The notes below the pieces were generated by a model. That model had not been told where the DNA came from. It saw nothing but the letters and a program-made list of their open reading frames with translations, and searched no databases. Below, in pieces: positions 51,810-60,543 of a stretch of DNA of 64,000 bases (its first letter is position 1; every line of letters starts with the position of its first letter). The stretch is taken from positions 1 to 64,000 of the forward strand of contig CAJTLX010000012.1 of NCBI GenBank assembly GCA_910577165.1, in the 5' to 3' direction. This DNA is from an uncultured Lachnospiraceae bacterium. Its GTDB lineage: Bacteria > Bacillota > Clostridia > Lachnospirales > Lachnospiraceae. Both the position numbers and the translations under genes were made by a program.

Positions 51810-51934
51810 TAAGGTAAAGTAAAAAATAATGTTGGACAGAAAAAATAGAGTGGAATAAATGATTTTAGAAAATTCACTGAAAGGTGAGTTGATAAAATAA
51901 AGGAATAAATATTTTAAAAATGGAGGCAATTACA

Positions 51935-53308
51935 ATGAAAAATGAAAAAATCCCTTACAAAATTTATCTTAATGAAAGTGAAATGCCAACGGTATGGTAC
52001 AATCTGCGCGCGGATATGAAGCAGAAACCGGCACCGCTTTTAAATCCTGGCACGCATCAGCCGATGAAGGCGGAAGAGCTTGCCGGTGTTTTCTGCAAGG
52101 AGTTAGTTGCACAGGAATTGGATGATACCACGCCGTTTTTTGAGATCCCGGAGGAAATCCGCAATTTTTACAAAATGTATCGTCCATCCCCGTTAGTTCG
52201 CGCTTACTGTCTGGAAGAAAAACTTGGTACGCCTGCAAAGATCTATTATAAATTTGAGGGAAACAATACCAGCGGCAGTCACAAATTAAATTCTGCCATC
52301 GCCCAGGCATATTATGCAAAGAAACAGGGGCTTAAAGGGGTGACCACCGAGACTGGAGCCGGACAGTGGGGAACAGCCCTCTCGATGGCATGCTCATACT
52401 TTGGTCTTGACTGTAAAGTCTATATGGTAAAATGCTCCTATGAGCAAAAGCCTTTCCGCCGTGAAGTAATGCGCACTTACGGTGCGTCCGTAACCCCGTC
52501 GCCGTCGCTGGAAACCGAGGTGGGAAGAAAGATTCTCGCCGAGCATCCGGGAACAAGCGGAAGCCTTGGCTGCGCTATTTCCGAGGCAGTGGAAAAGGCA
52601 GTATCGAGCGAGGGCTATCGCTATGTACTGGGAAGCGTACTTAATCAAGTACTTCTCCATCAGACCGTGATCGGCTTGGAAACGAAGGCTGCCATGGATA
52701 AATACGATATTAAACCAGATCTAATTATTGGCTGCGCCGGGGGCGGATCAAATCTTGGCGGTCTGATCGCGCCATTTATGGGCGAGAAGCTTCGCGGGGA
52801 GGCAAATTATCGGATTATTGCAGTTGAGCCTGCCTCCTGTCCAAGTTTTACCAGAGGCGTATATGCCTATGATTTCTGTGATACAGGAATGGTTTGTCCG
52901 CTTGCTAAGATGTATACGTTGGGGAGTGATTTTATTCCTTCTGCTAATCATGCGGGAGGGCTGCGCTACCATGGGATGAGTTCCACATTGTCCGAACTGT
53001 ATCACCAGGGACTGATGGAGGCGACCAGCGTAAAGCAGACGGAGGTATTCGAGGCGGCAGAGTATTTTGCGAGAGTGGAAGGTATTCTTCCTGCGCCGGA
53101 AAGTTCACACGCGATCCGTGTTGCGATAGATGAGGCGATGAAGTGCAAGGAAACTGGCGAGGAAAAAACTATTCTCTTCGGTCTGACCGGCACGGGTTAT
53201 TTTGATATGGTAGCATATGAAAAATTCCATAATGGCGAGATGAGCGATTATATTCCTACGGATGGGGAACTTGCTGTTTACCGCGATAAGCTTCCAAAGG
53301 TTAAATAG
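51935..53308 (+). CDS. trpB: TrpB2-type tryptophan synthase beta chain
   Basis: 457 residues. It follows the TrpB2 pattern: RPSPLVRAYCLEEKLGTPAK, then PLP lysine in NNTSGSHKLNSA (Lys117), the ETGAGQWGTAL substrate loop, and the phosphate-binding GCAGGGSNLGG. TrpB2 is longer than TrpB1 (about 400) and has the extra N-terminal strand. It uses indole and serine to make tryptophan. No trpA or other trp genes are near, so it is an orphan, as is common for TrpB2, probably salvaging indole. ATG 51935 with GGAGG upstream is preferred over the in-frame ATG 51920. Confidence 0.87.
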   Translation: MKNEKIPYKIYLNESEMPTVWYNLRADMKQKPAPLLNPGTHQPMKAEELAGVFCKELVAQELDDTTPFFEIPEEIRNFYKMYRPSPLVRAYCLEEKLGTPAKIYYKFEGNNTSGSHKLNSAIAQAYYAKKQGLKGVTTETGAGQWGTALSMACSYFGLDCKVYMVKCSYEQKPFRREVMRTYGASVTPSPSLETEVGRKILAEHPGTSGSLGCAISEAVEKAVSSEGYRYVLGSVLNQVLLHQTVIGLETKAAMDKYDIKPDLIIGCAGGGSNLGGLIAPFMGEKLRGEANYRIIAVEPASCPSFTRGVYAYDFCDTGMVCPLAKMYTLGSDFIPSANHAGGLRYHGMSSTLSELYHQGLMEATSVKQTEVFEAAEYFARVEGILPAPESSHAIRVAIDEAMKCKETGEEKTILFGLTGTGYFDMVAYEKFHNGEMSDYIPTDGELAVYRDKLPKVK

Positions 53309-53772
53309 ATTGGGGGCGCGGAAGCGGGATATGACAGTAATACAAGCGCGGATAGAAGAAAAGTAGTTGATAAACAGATAAGTAGGTAAAAAGAAGAAAT
53401 ATTAAAAAATAAAAGACTGTAAAATGATATAGTATAAAAAGCTGTATTGTTTTGCAGTCCTTTTGTGTTTTTAATACTAATGAGTTTTAATCCATATTTT
53501 CTTAGATTATATTTGAAAAACTCCCCATTTGAACTACAATATTCCCGATCGGACGAAAAATGGATTAAGTTTCTAATTTTTAATTATAAAATTGCATAAA
53601 AGTTTCTTATCAGTTGATTTTATTTCCTATAATATCGTCCTCTTCGCTTGTCTTTTTCACCCCCAACTTCTATAATAGAGTCAAGGATGAATTCTCCAAA
53701 ACAAAATTAACCGCTTTAACTTTGTCTGGCTGCAGACGGATTTTTCAGAGGAAAGGAATAGGGAAATAGAAA
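53309..53772. other. gene-free region between trpB2 and the XRE regulator
   Basis: About 460 bases, AT-rich. It contains the terminator described separately near its start, and a small stem-loop close to the regulator (GTCTGGCTGCAGAC, about 53728). No reading frame with a ribosome binding site is visible. The part before the regulator presumably holds its promoter, but I see no clear box pair. Confidence 0.4.
53411..53470 (+). terminator. terminator downstream of trpB2
   Basis: AAAAGACTGTAAAA (53411-53424) pairs with TTTTGCAGTCCTTTT (53450-53464) to form a long stem with one bulge, followed by a T-run. It also has an A-run on the other side, so may act in both directions. Confidence 0.5.
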
Positions 53773-54876
53773 ATGGACGATCTTAATTTTGCCCAAAATA
53801 TTACGGCTCTTCGCCGCAGACACGGCATTACGCAGGAAGCCCTTGCAGATTTTATTGGGGTGACGAAAGCTGCTGTCTCCAAATGGGAAACAGGGCAGAG
53901 TTTTCCAGATATTCAAACTTTACTTTTGTTAGCTACCTATTATGATGTAACTTTGGATGAATTGCTTGATTATTGTCCGAATTTATCAAAAAAGCAAATA
54001 CGAAGCCTCTATCAGGAACTGGCAGGGGATTTTGTCACTAAGTCCTTTGAGGAAGTTTTTGCAAGATCGCAGAGTCTGGTGAAAAACTATTATTCCTGCT
54101 ATCGTTTTTTGTTGCAAATTTGTATTTTATGGCTAAACCACTTTATGTTAGCCGCGCCTGAAAGACGGGGAGAAATCTTAGAAGAAATTCGTAAACTCTG
54201 CGTTCGGATTTATAAAAATTCCGGGGAAAATGGTCTGTGCAGCGATGCGATTGTGCTTGAGGCAATAGTGAAATTGCAGCAGGAAAAAGCGGGGGAAGTG
54301 ATCGCGACAATGGAGGAGATCTGCAACCCCTACCGGTTTGCAAAAAATGCGGATTCCCTATTAGTTCAAGCATATATGCAGGTGGGGGATATTCGCAGGG
54401 CGGATGCGCATACACAGATTTATTTTTTTGAATCGGCACTTGCACTTTTAGACAGTGCAAATAATTATCTTTTCGTGCATATGGGAGAATTAGAAAAATG
54501 TGAGATAATGATTGCCAAAATGGATGTATTGTTTGTGCAGGGCATACCAGGACAGCCGGGAGAAAATGGGGAGGCGCAGTTTCACTACACGGCAGCGATA
54601 GTGTACGGCACACATAAAAGAATACCGGAAGGTTTAGATCGTCTGTCGAGGTTTGTACAGATTGTAAAACAGATGAAACAAAGGGGAATGCGCCTGTGTA
54701 GCGATGCGTTTTTTGATCGGCTGGAAGAATGGTTTGAGGAAAATGAACTTGGTGCGGATGCGGTCAGGGACAGCACGCTTGTAATGGAAAGTGCGAGACA
54801 GGCATTTGATCATCCCGCATTTTCCTGTTTTCCAAAGGAAGAGCTGGTAAAGCTAAAAAGAGAATTGGAACAATAA
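53773..54876 (+). CDS. XRE-family regulator with long C-terminal helical domain
   Basis: 367 residues. The N-terminal helix-turn-helix is FAQNITALRRRHGITQEAL, FIGVTKAAVSKWETGQSFPD and LLATYYDVTLDELLDY. A C-terminal region of about 290 residues is almost entirely helical with TPR-like repeats (for example EAIVKLQQEKAGEVIATME; ADSLLVQAYMQVGDI). Such regulators respond to peptides or small ligands. It is followed by PLDc_N and ABC genes in the same direction, which it may control. ATG 53773 has AGGAAAGG nearby. Confidence 0.82.
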   Translation: MDDLNFAQNITALRRRHGITQEALADFIGVTKAAVSKWETGQSFPDIQTLLLLATYYDVTLDELLDYCPNLSKKQIRSLYQELAGDFVTKSFEEVFARSQSLVKNYYSCYRFLLQICILWLNHFMLAAPERRGEILEEIRKLCVRIYKNSGENGLCSDAIVLEAIVKLQQEKAGEVIATMEEICNPYRFAKNADSLLVQAYMQVGDIRRADAHTQIYFFESALALLDSANNYLFVHMGELEKCEIMIAKMDVLFVQGIPGQPGENGEAQFHYTAAIVYGTHKRIPEGLDRLSRFVQIVKQMKQRGMRLCSDAFFDRLEEWFEENELGADAVRDSTLVMESARQAFDHPAFSCFPKEELVKLKRELEQ

Positions 54877-55018
54877 CATATAGTTTTTGTAACAAGTAAA
54901 TTAAAAAATATTCTAATAATAGTATTTACAGTAAATTGATTCAATTTATCGTTTGTAATATGAAGTGAACAGGAAGGATTCCCTATCAATATTTTGCTAA
55001 TTGGAGTAGGAGAAAATT

Positions 55019-55225
55019 ATGGATCAAATCAAAGAATTTTTACCGTTTTTAGTTCCCCTTGTAATTGTACAATTTGGGCTTTTGGCATATACCTTACATC
55101 ATATTTTAACACATAACCACTATCAGCGTGGGAGCCGTGGCCTTTGGCTTTTGGTCGCGCTTGTGGGGATGCAGTTTTGGGGACCTATTTTATACTTTGT
55201 GCTTGGAAAGCAGGGGGATGAATAA
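55019..55225 (+). CDS. PLDc_N-type small membrane protein
   Basis: 68 residues with two hydrophobic segments: LPFLVPLVIVQFGLLAYTL and LWLLVALVGMQFWGPILYFVLG, ending GKQGDE. This is the PLDc_N (phospholipase D N-terminal-like) membrane motif, commonly a stand-alone gene next to an ABC transporter. It ends directly where the ABC ATPase gene starts (TAA followed by ATG), which makes them one operon. It probably supports the transporter; the exact role is unknown. Confidence 0.75.
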   Translation: MDQIKEFLPFLVPLVIVQFGLLAYTLHHILTHNHYQRGSRGLWLLVALVGMQFWGPILYFVLGKQGDE

Positions 55226-56149
55226 ATGCTTGAATTATCGCATATTACCAGGCGGTTTGGCACGCACACAGTGGTGGATGATCTGTGCCTTACGGTACCG
55301 GAGCATAGTATATTTGGCTTTGTGGGGGAAAACGGCGCGGGTAAGACAACGACAATGAAGATGATCTTAGGTCTGATTCGTGCGGATGCGGGGGAAATCC
55401 GGGTAAATGGGGAGATGGTCTGTTTTGGAAAAAGCAGCACTAACCGCTTTGTCGGGTATCTTCCAGATGTGCCAGAATTTTATGGTTTTCTGACAGCGGA
55501 AGAATATTTACTTTTGTGTGCCGAAATTTCCGGAATTTCAAAAGAAGAGAGGAGGGGGAAGGTAAGGGAATTACTCACGCTTGTGGGGCTTATGGGAACC
55601 AAGCAGCGCGTTCAGGGTTTTTCGCGGGGAATGAAACAAAGGCTTGGAATTGCGCAGGCACTGCTTGGAGATCCAAAGCTGCTTATCTGTGACGAGCCAA
55701 CTTCCGCGCTTGACCCGGCGGGGCGAAAGGAGATTTTAGAACTGTTGTATTCACTAAAGGGGCGCACGACCGTATTGTTTTCAACGCATATTCTCTCGGA
55801 TGTGGAGCGGATCTGTGATGAGTGCGCCATATTGCATAAGGGGAGGTTAGTAAAGCAGGGAAAAATACAAAACTTAAAGGATGAGGGCGGCACACAGGGA
55901 TTTCTGATTGAGTTTTTGCGCGCGGAAGATGCGGAAAAATTTATGGGGATAATGTCCGGCGGGGAGCGCGTGGATATGCTAACGCTTGCCTATGGGGGAT
56001 CAAAAAATATTTCTGATCCGGAAATAATGATGGCGATGACATTGTTAGTTAAGGAGGGAATTGCGGTGCGCCGTATTGAGCGAAGAGAGCGGACATTGGA
56101 GGAAATGTTTTGCGATGTACTCTCATCGTCAGAAAGTGAGGGGGAATAA
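55226..56149 (+). CDS. ABC transporter ATP-binding protein
   Basis: 307 residues: Walker A GENGAGKTTTMKM, Q-loop YLPDVPEFYGFL, signature GFSRGMKQRLGIAQ, Walker B LLICDEPTSALDP and H-loop VLFSTHILSD. The C-terminal tail of about 90 residues (with FLRAEDAEKFM) is typical of the ABC-2 type ATPases linked to drug, peptide or bacteriocin resistance. It starts adjacent to the PLDc_N gene and is followed by its permease. Confidence 0.88.
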   Translation: MLELSHITRRFGTHTVVDDLCLTVPEHSIFGFVGENGAGKTTTMKMILGLIRADAGEIRVNGEMVCFGKSSTNRFVGYLPDVPEFYGFLTAEEYLLLCAEISGISKEERRGKVRELLTLVGLMGTKQRVQGFSRGMKQRLGIAQALLGDPKLLICDEPTSALDPAGRKEILELLYSLKGRTTVLFSTHILSDVERICDECAILHKGRLVKQGKIQNLKDEGGTQGFLIEFLRAEDAEKFMGIMSGGERVDMLTLAYGGSKNISDPEIMMAMTLLVKEGIAVRRIERRERTLEEMFCDVLSSSESEGE

Positions 56150-56150
56150 A

Positions 56151-56924
56151 ATGAAATCTGGATTTTTGGCATTTTTTAAAAAGGAGTGGATGCAGCTGTG
56201 GCGGAGCGGAAAACTTATGGTTTTACTGATGATTTCTGTTTTGTTCGGGGTAATGAATCCGGCGATCGCACGCCTGACTCCGTGGCTGATGGAACAGATG
56301 GCGGAGGAATTGGAAGAAACTGGACTTTTGGTCTCTGCGGTTACAGTGGATGCTTCCATGTCCTTTGCACAGTTTTTTAAAAATATTCCGGTAGTATTGA
56401 TCTTGTTTATTTTTATCTTTGGCGGGAGTCTGGTAGGTGAGTGGGAGAAAGGAACATTGATTCCGCTCCTGACAAGGGGACTTTCAAGATCTGTGGTGGT
56501 GGCGGTAAAGACTACGATTATGGTGCTTTTGTGGACGATAGGTTACTGGCTTTGCTTTGGAATTACTTTAGGCTACAGTTTATATTTTTGGAGCGGGGAG
56601 AAAATGGCGCGCTATGCGTTGGCAGCGGTATTTCCCTATCTGTTCGGGCTTTGGGTGATTATCATGCTGCTTGTATTTTCTGTGCCGGCAAAAAGCGCGA
56701 CGGGGGTGTTAATGGGGCTTGCTGTGCTTGTTGTAGTCTGTTATCTGGCAGGAATGCTGCCGGGGGTGGGATGGTGGCTGCCAACATATCTTATGTCCGC
56801 GCAGACTTTTGTTTCTGAGTATGGGGAGGCGGAAGGATTTGCCCGCGCCGCGGTCGTTTCGGGAATCAGCGGTGCGGCGGGGTATCTTGGGGTGGTATTT
56901 GGAGTTGAGCGCAAGATGATTTAA
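56151..56924 (+). CDS. ABC-2 type transporter permease
   Basis: 257 residues with six hydrophobic segments (for example LMVLLMISVLFGVMNPAIA, then VLILFIFIFGGSLVGEWEKG, ending SGISGAAGYLGVVFGVERKM). FGGSLVGEWEKGTLIPLL is a conserved ABC-2 permease element. ATG 56151 comes 1 base after the ATPase stop and is preceded by GAGGGGG. It is the membrane partner of the preceding ATPase. The exported or cleared compound is unknown. Confidence 0.82.
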   Translation: MKSGFLAFFKKEWMQLWRSGKLMVLLMISVLFGVMNPAIARLTPWLMEQMAEELEETGLLVSAVTVDASMSFAQFFKNIPVVLILFIFIFGGSLVGEWEKGTLIPLLTRGLSRSVVVAVKTTIMVLLWTIGYWLCFGITLGYSLYFWSGEKMARYALAAVFPYLFGLWVIIMLLVFSVPAKSATGVLMGLAVLVVVCYLAGMLPGVGWWLPTYLMSAQTFVSEYGEAEGFARAAVVSGISGAAGYLGVVFGVERKMI

Positions 56925-56954
56925 GGCATATCGGCAGAAAAAGGTTTAGGATTT

Positions 56955-58259
56955 TCAGCCTATTTTTTGCAGCATTAGGTGAATAATTTCCCGGTCGGTT
57001 TCCTTCATCCCCTCCCTTGCAAGCTCACCGACATTGCGGATGGTATTTTCCACACCCTTGGTCACAATGCCGTCGCCGTCCTTAAATTGGCTTCCATGCA
57101 AAAACATTTGCATTCCCAAAAGTCCGGCTTCCACGGAGGAGGCAATCTTTGCGGCGCAGCTTGCTTTCGCGCCGTCACAGATCACGCCGGAATTGATGGC
57201 GATGGCATTGACAATGGTGTGGGAGATCTCGCGGAAACGCCCGCCATAGAGGTAGGTGATGCCCGCGCCCGCACCGCATCCTGCACTGGTTGCCCCGCAG
57301 TAGGCGGAAAGTCTGCCAATTCCTGTTTTTAAATGGATGGTAACGAGGTTAGCTACAACTAACGCACGGTGGAGCAATTCTTCCCTTGCGCCAAGTTCCT
57401 TTGCGTACACGATAACGGGCAGGGAGGCAGTTATCCCCTGGTTGCCACTGCCAGAATTGATCACAACGGGAAGTTCACAGCCGTTCATGCGCGCGTCCGA
57501 ACCGGCAGCCGCCATCGCCTTGGCGCGGTTCTGCACGCCGTCGCCGTAGGAGGAAAGTAAGATCCTTCCAATTTGGGCACCGTAGGCATTTCTTAATCCT
57601 TCCTCAGCGATAGCGGTATTGTAGGCAATCTGTCGATGGATTATATCGTGAATCAGACTAAGATCCACTTCGTCCGCAAAGCGAACAATATTTTCTACAG
57701 TGAGCAGATTTCGATCTGCTTTTTTTCTGCTCTGTTCACGGGCGGCGGTATTTTCGGAAAAAGGATCCTGATAATCGATATAAAACAGCACTCGGTTATC
57801 CTTCTCAATGCGCACAATATTGGTATGATGCCCTGCAATCCGCACAGCGGCACTGTGTTCGCCGCAAAAGGTGCGAATTTCAATATCGAAGATACAGCCA
57901 GAATTGGATTCTGTTATCGTGCAGGGCGTTTTTTCCAGGTATTCTTTAATCTTTGGAATTTGTTCAGGGGTAACGTCCGCGATAACTTCGAGTTTTTTTT
58001 CGGCATCGCCCGCAATAATTCCGGCGGCAACGGAGGCGGCAAGACCTTTTAGACCGCCCGTGTGCGGCACAACAACACTTTTTACATTTTTTACAATATT
58101 TCCGCTGACCAGCAAAGTGATCCGATCGGGTATCGCGCCAAGGGTATCGCGCGCGGTCGCTGCGGCAAGAGCGACGGCAATCGGCTCAGTGCAGCCCATC
58201 GCAGGCAGCAGTTCTTCTCTTAATATCTCTATGTATGAATCATATAATTCTTTTTCCAT
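56955..58259 (-). CDS. UPF0597 / CyuA-like L-cysteine desulfidase (Fe-S)
   Basis: 434 residues of the UPF0597 (YhaM/CyuA) family: AMGCTEPIAVALAAA near the start, GLKGLAASVAAGIIAGDAEK, and the iron-sulfur region CGATSAGCGAGAGITY with GVICDGAKASCAAKIASS. Cysteines in these motifs would hold the cluster. The family includes archaeal and bacterial L-cysteine desulfidases that release pyruvate, ammonia and sulfide from cysteine. The gene is on the opposite strand to the ABC genes, followed only 30 bp later by them in convergent layout. AGGAGG precedes the ATG. Confidence 0.85.
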   Translation of the reverse strand: MEKELYDSYIEILREELLPAMGCTEPIAVALAAATARDTLGAIPDRITLLVSGNIVKNVKSVVVPHTGGLKGLAASVAAGIIAGDAEKKLEVIADVTPEQIPKIKEYLEKTPCTITESNSGCIFDIEIRTFCGEHSAAVRIAGHHTNIVRIEKDNRVLFYIDYQDPFSENTAAREQSRKKADRNLLTVENIVRFADEVDLSLIHDIIHRQIAYNTAIAEEGLRNAYGAQIGRILLSSYGDGVQNRAKAMAAAGSDARMNGCELPVVINSGSGNQGITASLPVIVYAKELGAREELLHRALVVANLVTIHLKTGIGRLSAYCGATSAGCGAGAGITYLYGGRFREISHTIVNAIAINSGVICDGAKASCAAKIASSVEAGLLGMQMFLHGSQFKDGDGIVTKGVENTIRNVGELAREGMKETDREIIHLMLQKIG

Positions 58260-58275
58260 TGATATATCCTCCTAT

Positions 58276-58692
58276 TTACAGTTCCGCAAGCTGGTATTTT
58301 TGTGTTTTTTCATAAGCAATTCGTGGCGAGTCGTCGGCAACATGAATAATGCCGCATTTTTGGAATCCGTTTTTACTGATAAGATGCTGCATCACCTTAT
58401 TATTTTCATGGGTATCTATCTGTAAATGGTTGATTTTGTTATTACAAAACATAATAATTGAATCAAAAATGCCATGAATTGCCCCATCCCCTGCAATTCG
58501 GTGTAATGTCCCATATTCGGTATTAGAAAGCCATTTGCCCTGACTGATTTCCAAATAAGTAGGTTCTATTCCAATGATAAAAGCAAATACAGCGTGTATC
58601 GTATTCTTTTCTTTTATCACATATAGATGTTCATGTTTTATATCATCTATAATCATGGTTTCCGGCGGATAATTATTTTTCCATTGCCTACA
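58276..58692 (-). pseudogene. 5'-truncated GNAT acetyltransferase
   Basis: The visible frame contains a GNAT-type centre and end: QWKNNYPPETMIIDDIKHEH, HAVFAFIIGIEPTYLEI, then IAGDGAIHGIFDSIIMFC and HENNKVMQHLISKNGFQ, the acetyl-CoA-binding tail. A normal family member has about 40 more N-terminal residues before the W, but here the frame runs into TAG at 58693-58695. The only ATG at 58656 is 10 codons further in, with no ribosome binding site. So it has lost its start; the protein is presumably not made. It lies 16 bases upstream of the CyuA-like gene on the same strand. Confidence 0.6.
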
Positions 58693-58940
58693 CTACACGC
58701 AAAATATTCGCATATCCAACGGATATATTCTCTCCGAGGGATGAATCGCTTTGGAAGTTTTCCTCCCTGCGGTCGAATGCGAATCAGCGCAGACATTATG
58801 TCTGCCAACATTATACCATGTCTAAACTTTGTTTACAACCATAAAATGAAAATGTACAATGATTATTCTGAATATCAGCAATAGGTAAAATAAATTTTAC
58901 ATATCCAAAAGGTCAGGAGAAAACAGACTGAAAGTTTTAC

Positions 58941-58969
58941 TTGTAATCGATAAAGAAACTAGGTATAAT
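58941..58969 (+). promoter_or_regulatory. promoter upstream of the small gene before GH26
   Basis: TTGTAA (58941-58946) and TATAAT (58964-58969), exactly 17 bp apart. It probably drives the small unknown gene and the GH26 gene together. The stretch between the GNAT relic and this promoter shows no gene. Confidence 0.55.
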
Positions 58970-59048
58970 AAACTTGCAATATTATTCATTGTATTTGTTT
59001 GGAAAGACACAAATTTATATAGAATGTGGTAATAGGGGAGAAGTCGGT

Positions 59049-59396
59049 GTGGGGAGTGCTGTCAACTCAGATGGAGAAAAATATATTTCGCTGGTGCTCG
59101 CGGCGGATCTCTCCCTGCAGGGACATACTGCACAGGAAGCAGTAAAGTGCAGTGCCAAAAAGCCTGCGCCATCCATAAATAAGGAAACCACTCCAATTCC
59201 AGTTAGCTATTTTTACAGTGGCACAGTTTTAGCTTCTTTTGACTTAAAACCGGCGGAGATCATTCGTGAAATTGTATTTAACGGGAAGGAGAAACGGCTG
59301 AAAACAGAGATTCAGGTTGATGATAACAAGAACGATATAGAATATATAGATATTTCTGAAAATAAAGAATTATTTAGCGACAAAGTGGAGCAATAA
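59049..59396 (+). CDS. small protein of unknown function, upstream of GH26
   Basis: Translation starts probably at GTG 59049, because AGGGGAG lies 8 bases before it; the upstream in-frame TTG at 58974 lies immediately after the -10 box and cannot be used. That gives about 115 residues: an N-terminal SDGEKYISLVLAADLSLQG, a Lys-rich middle, a PVSYFYSGTVLASFDLKPA segment, and an acidic C-terminus. No signal peptide and no known domain are seen. The gene could be a relic, but it has a promoter and lies 18 bases before the mannanase gene in the same direction. Confidence 0.4.
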   Translation: MGSAVNSDGEKYISLVLAADLSLQGHTAQEAVKCSAKKPAPSINKETTPIPVSYFYSGTVLASFDLKPAEIIREIVFNGKEKRLKTEIQVDDNKNDIEYIDISENKELFSDKVEQ

Positions 59397-59414
59397 AAGA
59401 AAGGAAACATAGCA

Positions 59415-60377
59415 ATGGATAATTCAAATAAAAAAGCGCAGGACGAGGTGCGGCGGGTGATGGATTTTCTCCTGGAGAACCGGGGAAGGAAAATCATTTT
59501 GGGGCAGCACACACAGACAATGGAGCAGGCAGAGCTTTCCTACATCCGGGAGGTAACAGGGGAACTGCCCGCGCTGTGTGGATTTGAACTGCTTGCCTAC
59601 TCGCCGAATATTCAGTATAAAGAGTGCGGCGGGGAATGTTTAAAGGAGGTTTACGAGGCCGAACATACATTAAAAAAAGCGTGGGAATGGGCAAAGATGG
59701 GCGGGTTAATTACGTTTACCTGGCACTGGTTTTCCCCGCTTTTTGGGCGGGATAAATCATTTTTTACTGAAAATACAGATTTTAGCGCGGAACTTGCCGC
59801 AACATCGGGAACACCGGAATATTACGCGCTTTTGTCGGATATGGATTATATGGCGGGGCTGTTAAAGCCATTCTGCGATGCACATATCCCGATTTTGTGG
59901 CGACCGTTCCATGAGAATGAGGGGCATTGGTTCTGGTGGGGAAATTGCAAAAAAGATGTGGTAAAAAAGCTGTATCGGTTGATGTATGACCGCTATGTTA
60001 ATCATTTTAAGCTTAATAATTTAATCTGGGTTTTTAATTCCACAAATCCGGAGTGTTATCCTGGGGATGATATTATGGATATTCTCAGCCGCGATCTGTA
60101 TCCAGAAGCACATTGCCATACGGATCACAGTAAGGAGTTTGCGGAGCTTTCCGCGATCACAAAGACGGAAAAACCTTATGCGATCGCAGAGATTGGCACA
60201 ATCCCGGATGTGGAGGCTGTGGTGGAAAACCATATTCCCTGGAGTTATTATATGACCTGGTCAAATGAATTTGGAAAGACCGATCGTTTTACCTCAAAGG
60301 AGGAATTAAAAAGGGCATATTCCTATGAACATTCGGTAACATTAAATCGTCTGCCAGAATTGTATTCGGTCAGGTGA
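59415..60377 (+). CDS. GH26 beta-mannanase, cytosolic
   Basis: 320 residues with the GH26 signatures: WRPFHENEGHWFWWG, where Glu167 is the acid/base, and YAIAEIGTIPD, where Glu259 is the nucleophile. GGLITFTWHWFSP and LNNLIWVFNST are typical strands. The length is a single catalytic domain with no signal peptide, so it would act inside the cell on imported beta-1,4-manno-oligosaccharides. No binding module, transporter or mannoside phosphorylase is close by, so how substrate arrives is not visible here. It follows a small unknown gene by 18 bases. Confidence 0.85.
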   Translation: MDNSNKKAQDEVRRVMDFLLENRGRKIILGQHTQTMEQAELSYIREVTGELPALCGFELLAYSPNIQYKECGGECLKEVYEAEHTLKKAWEWAKMGGLITFTWHWFSPLFGRDKSFFTENTDFSAELAATSGTPEYYALLSDMDYMAGLLKPFCDAHIPILWRPFHENEGHWFWWGNCKKDVVKKLYRLMYDRYVNHFKLNNLIWVFNSTNPECYPGDDIMDILSRDLYPEAHCHTDHSKEFAELSAITKTEKPYAIAEIGTIPDVEAVVENHIPWSYYMTWSNEFGKTDRFTSKEELKRAYSYEHSVTLNRLPELYSVR

Positions 60378-60420
60378 TTTTTCTGTGGACTTCCGGGGAT
60401 ATTGCCATTATTTTTAGGGG

Positions 60421-60480
60421 AGGTGATATACTCCCACCGCCTATGCTTCACATAGAGGCAGAGCTTCCTGCTAAGAGGGG
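60421..60480 (+). other. hairpin resembling the right end of an IS200/IS605-type element
   Basis: The stretch around 60431-60470 has CTCCCACCGCC, then a stem CCTATG/CATAGAGG with loop CTTCA, then GAGCTTCCTGC. From memory it resembles the 3' structures of IS200/IS605 elements. No transposase, TnpB or left end is nearby, so at best it is a remnant. It might equally be a terminator of the mannanase gene. Confidence 0.25.
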
Positions 60481-60543
60481 TTAAATGAATAATAAGTTAT
60501 TTATTGCTTTATATTTACTTTAAAAATAGAGAAAGGAGCCAAT

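Noticed and set aside
57636..58425. Long plus-strand frames opposite the CyuA-like gene
   Set aside because: They are antisense to a well-supported protein with conserved Cys motifs; no promoter or ribosome binding site on that strand.
58974..59048. Upstream TTG start (58974) for the small gene before GH26
   Set aside because: It lies 4 bases after a TATAAT box with exact 17-bp spacing to TTGTAA, so it precedes the expected transcript start. GTG 59049 has a good ribosome binding site.
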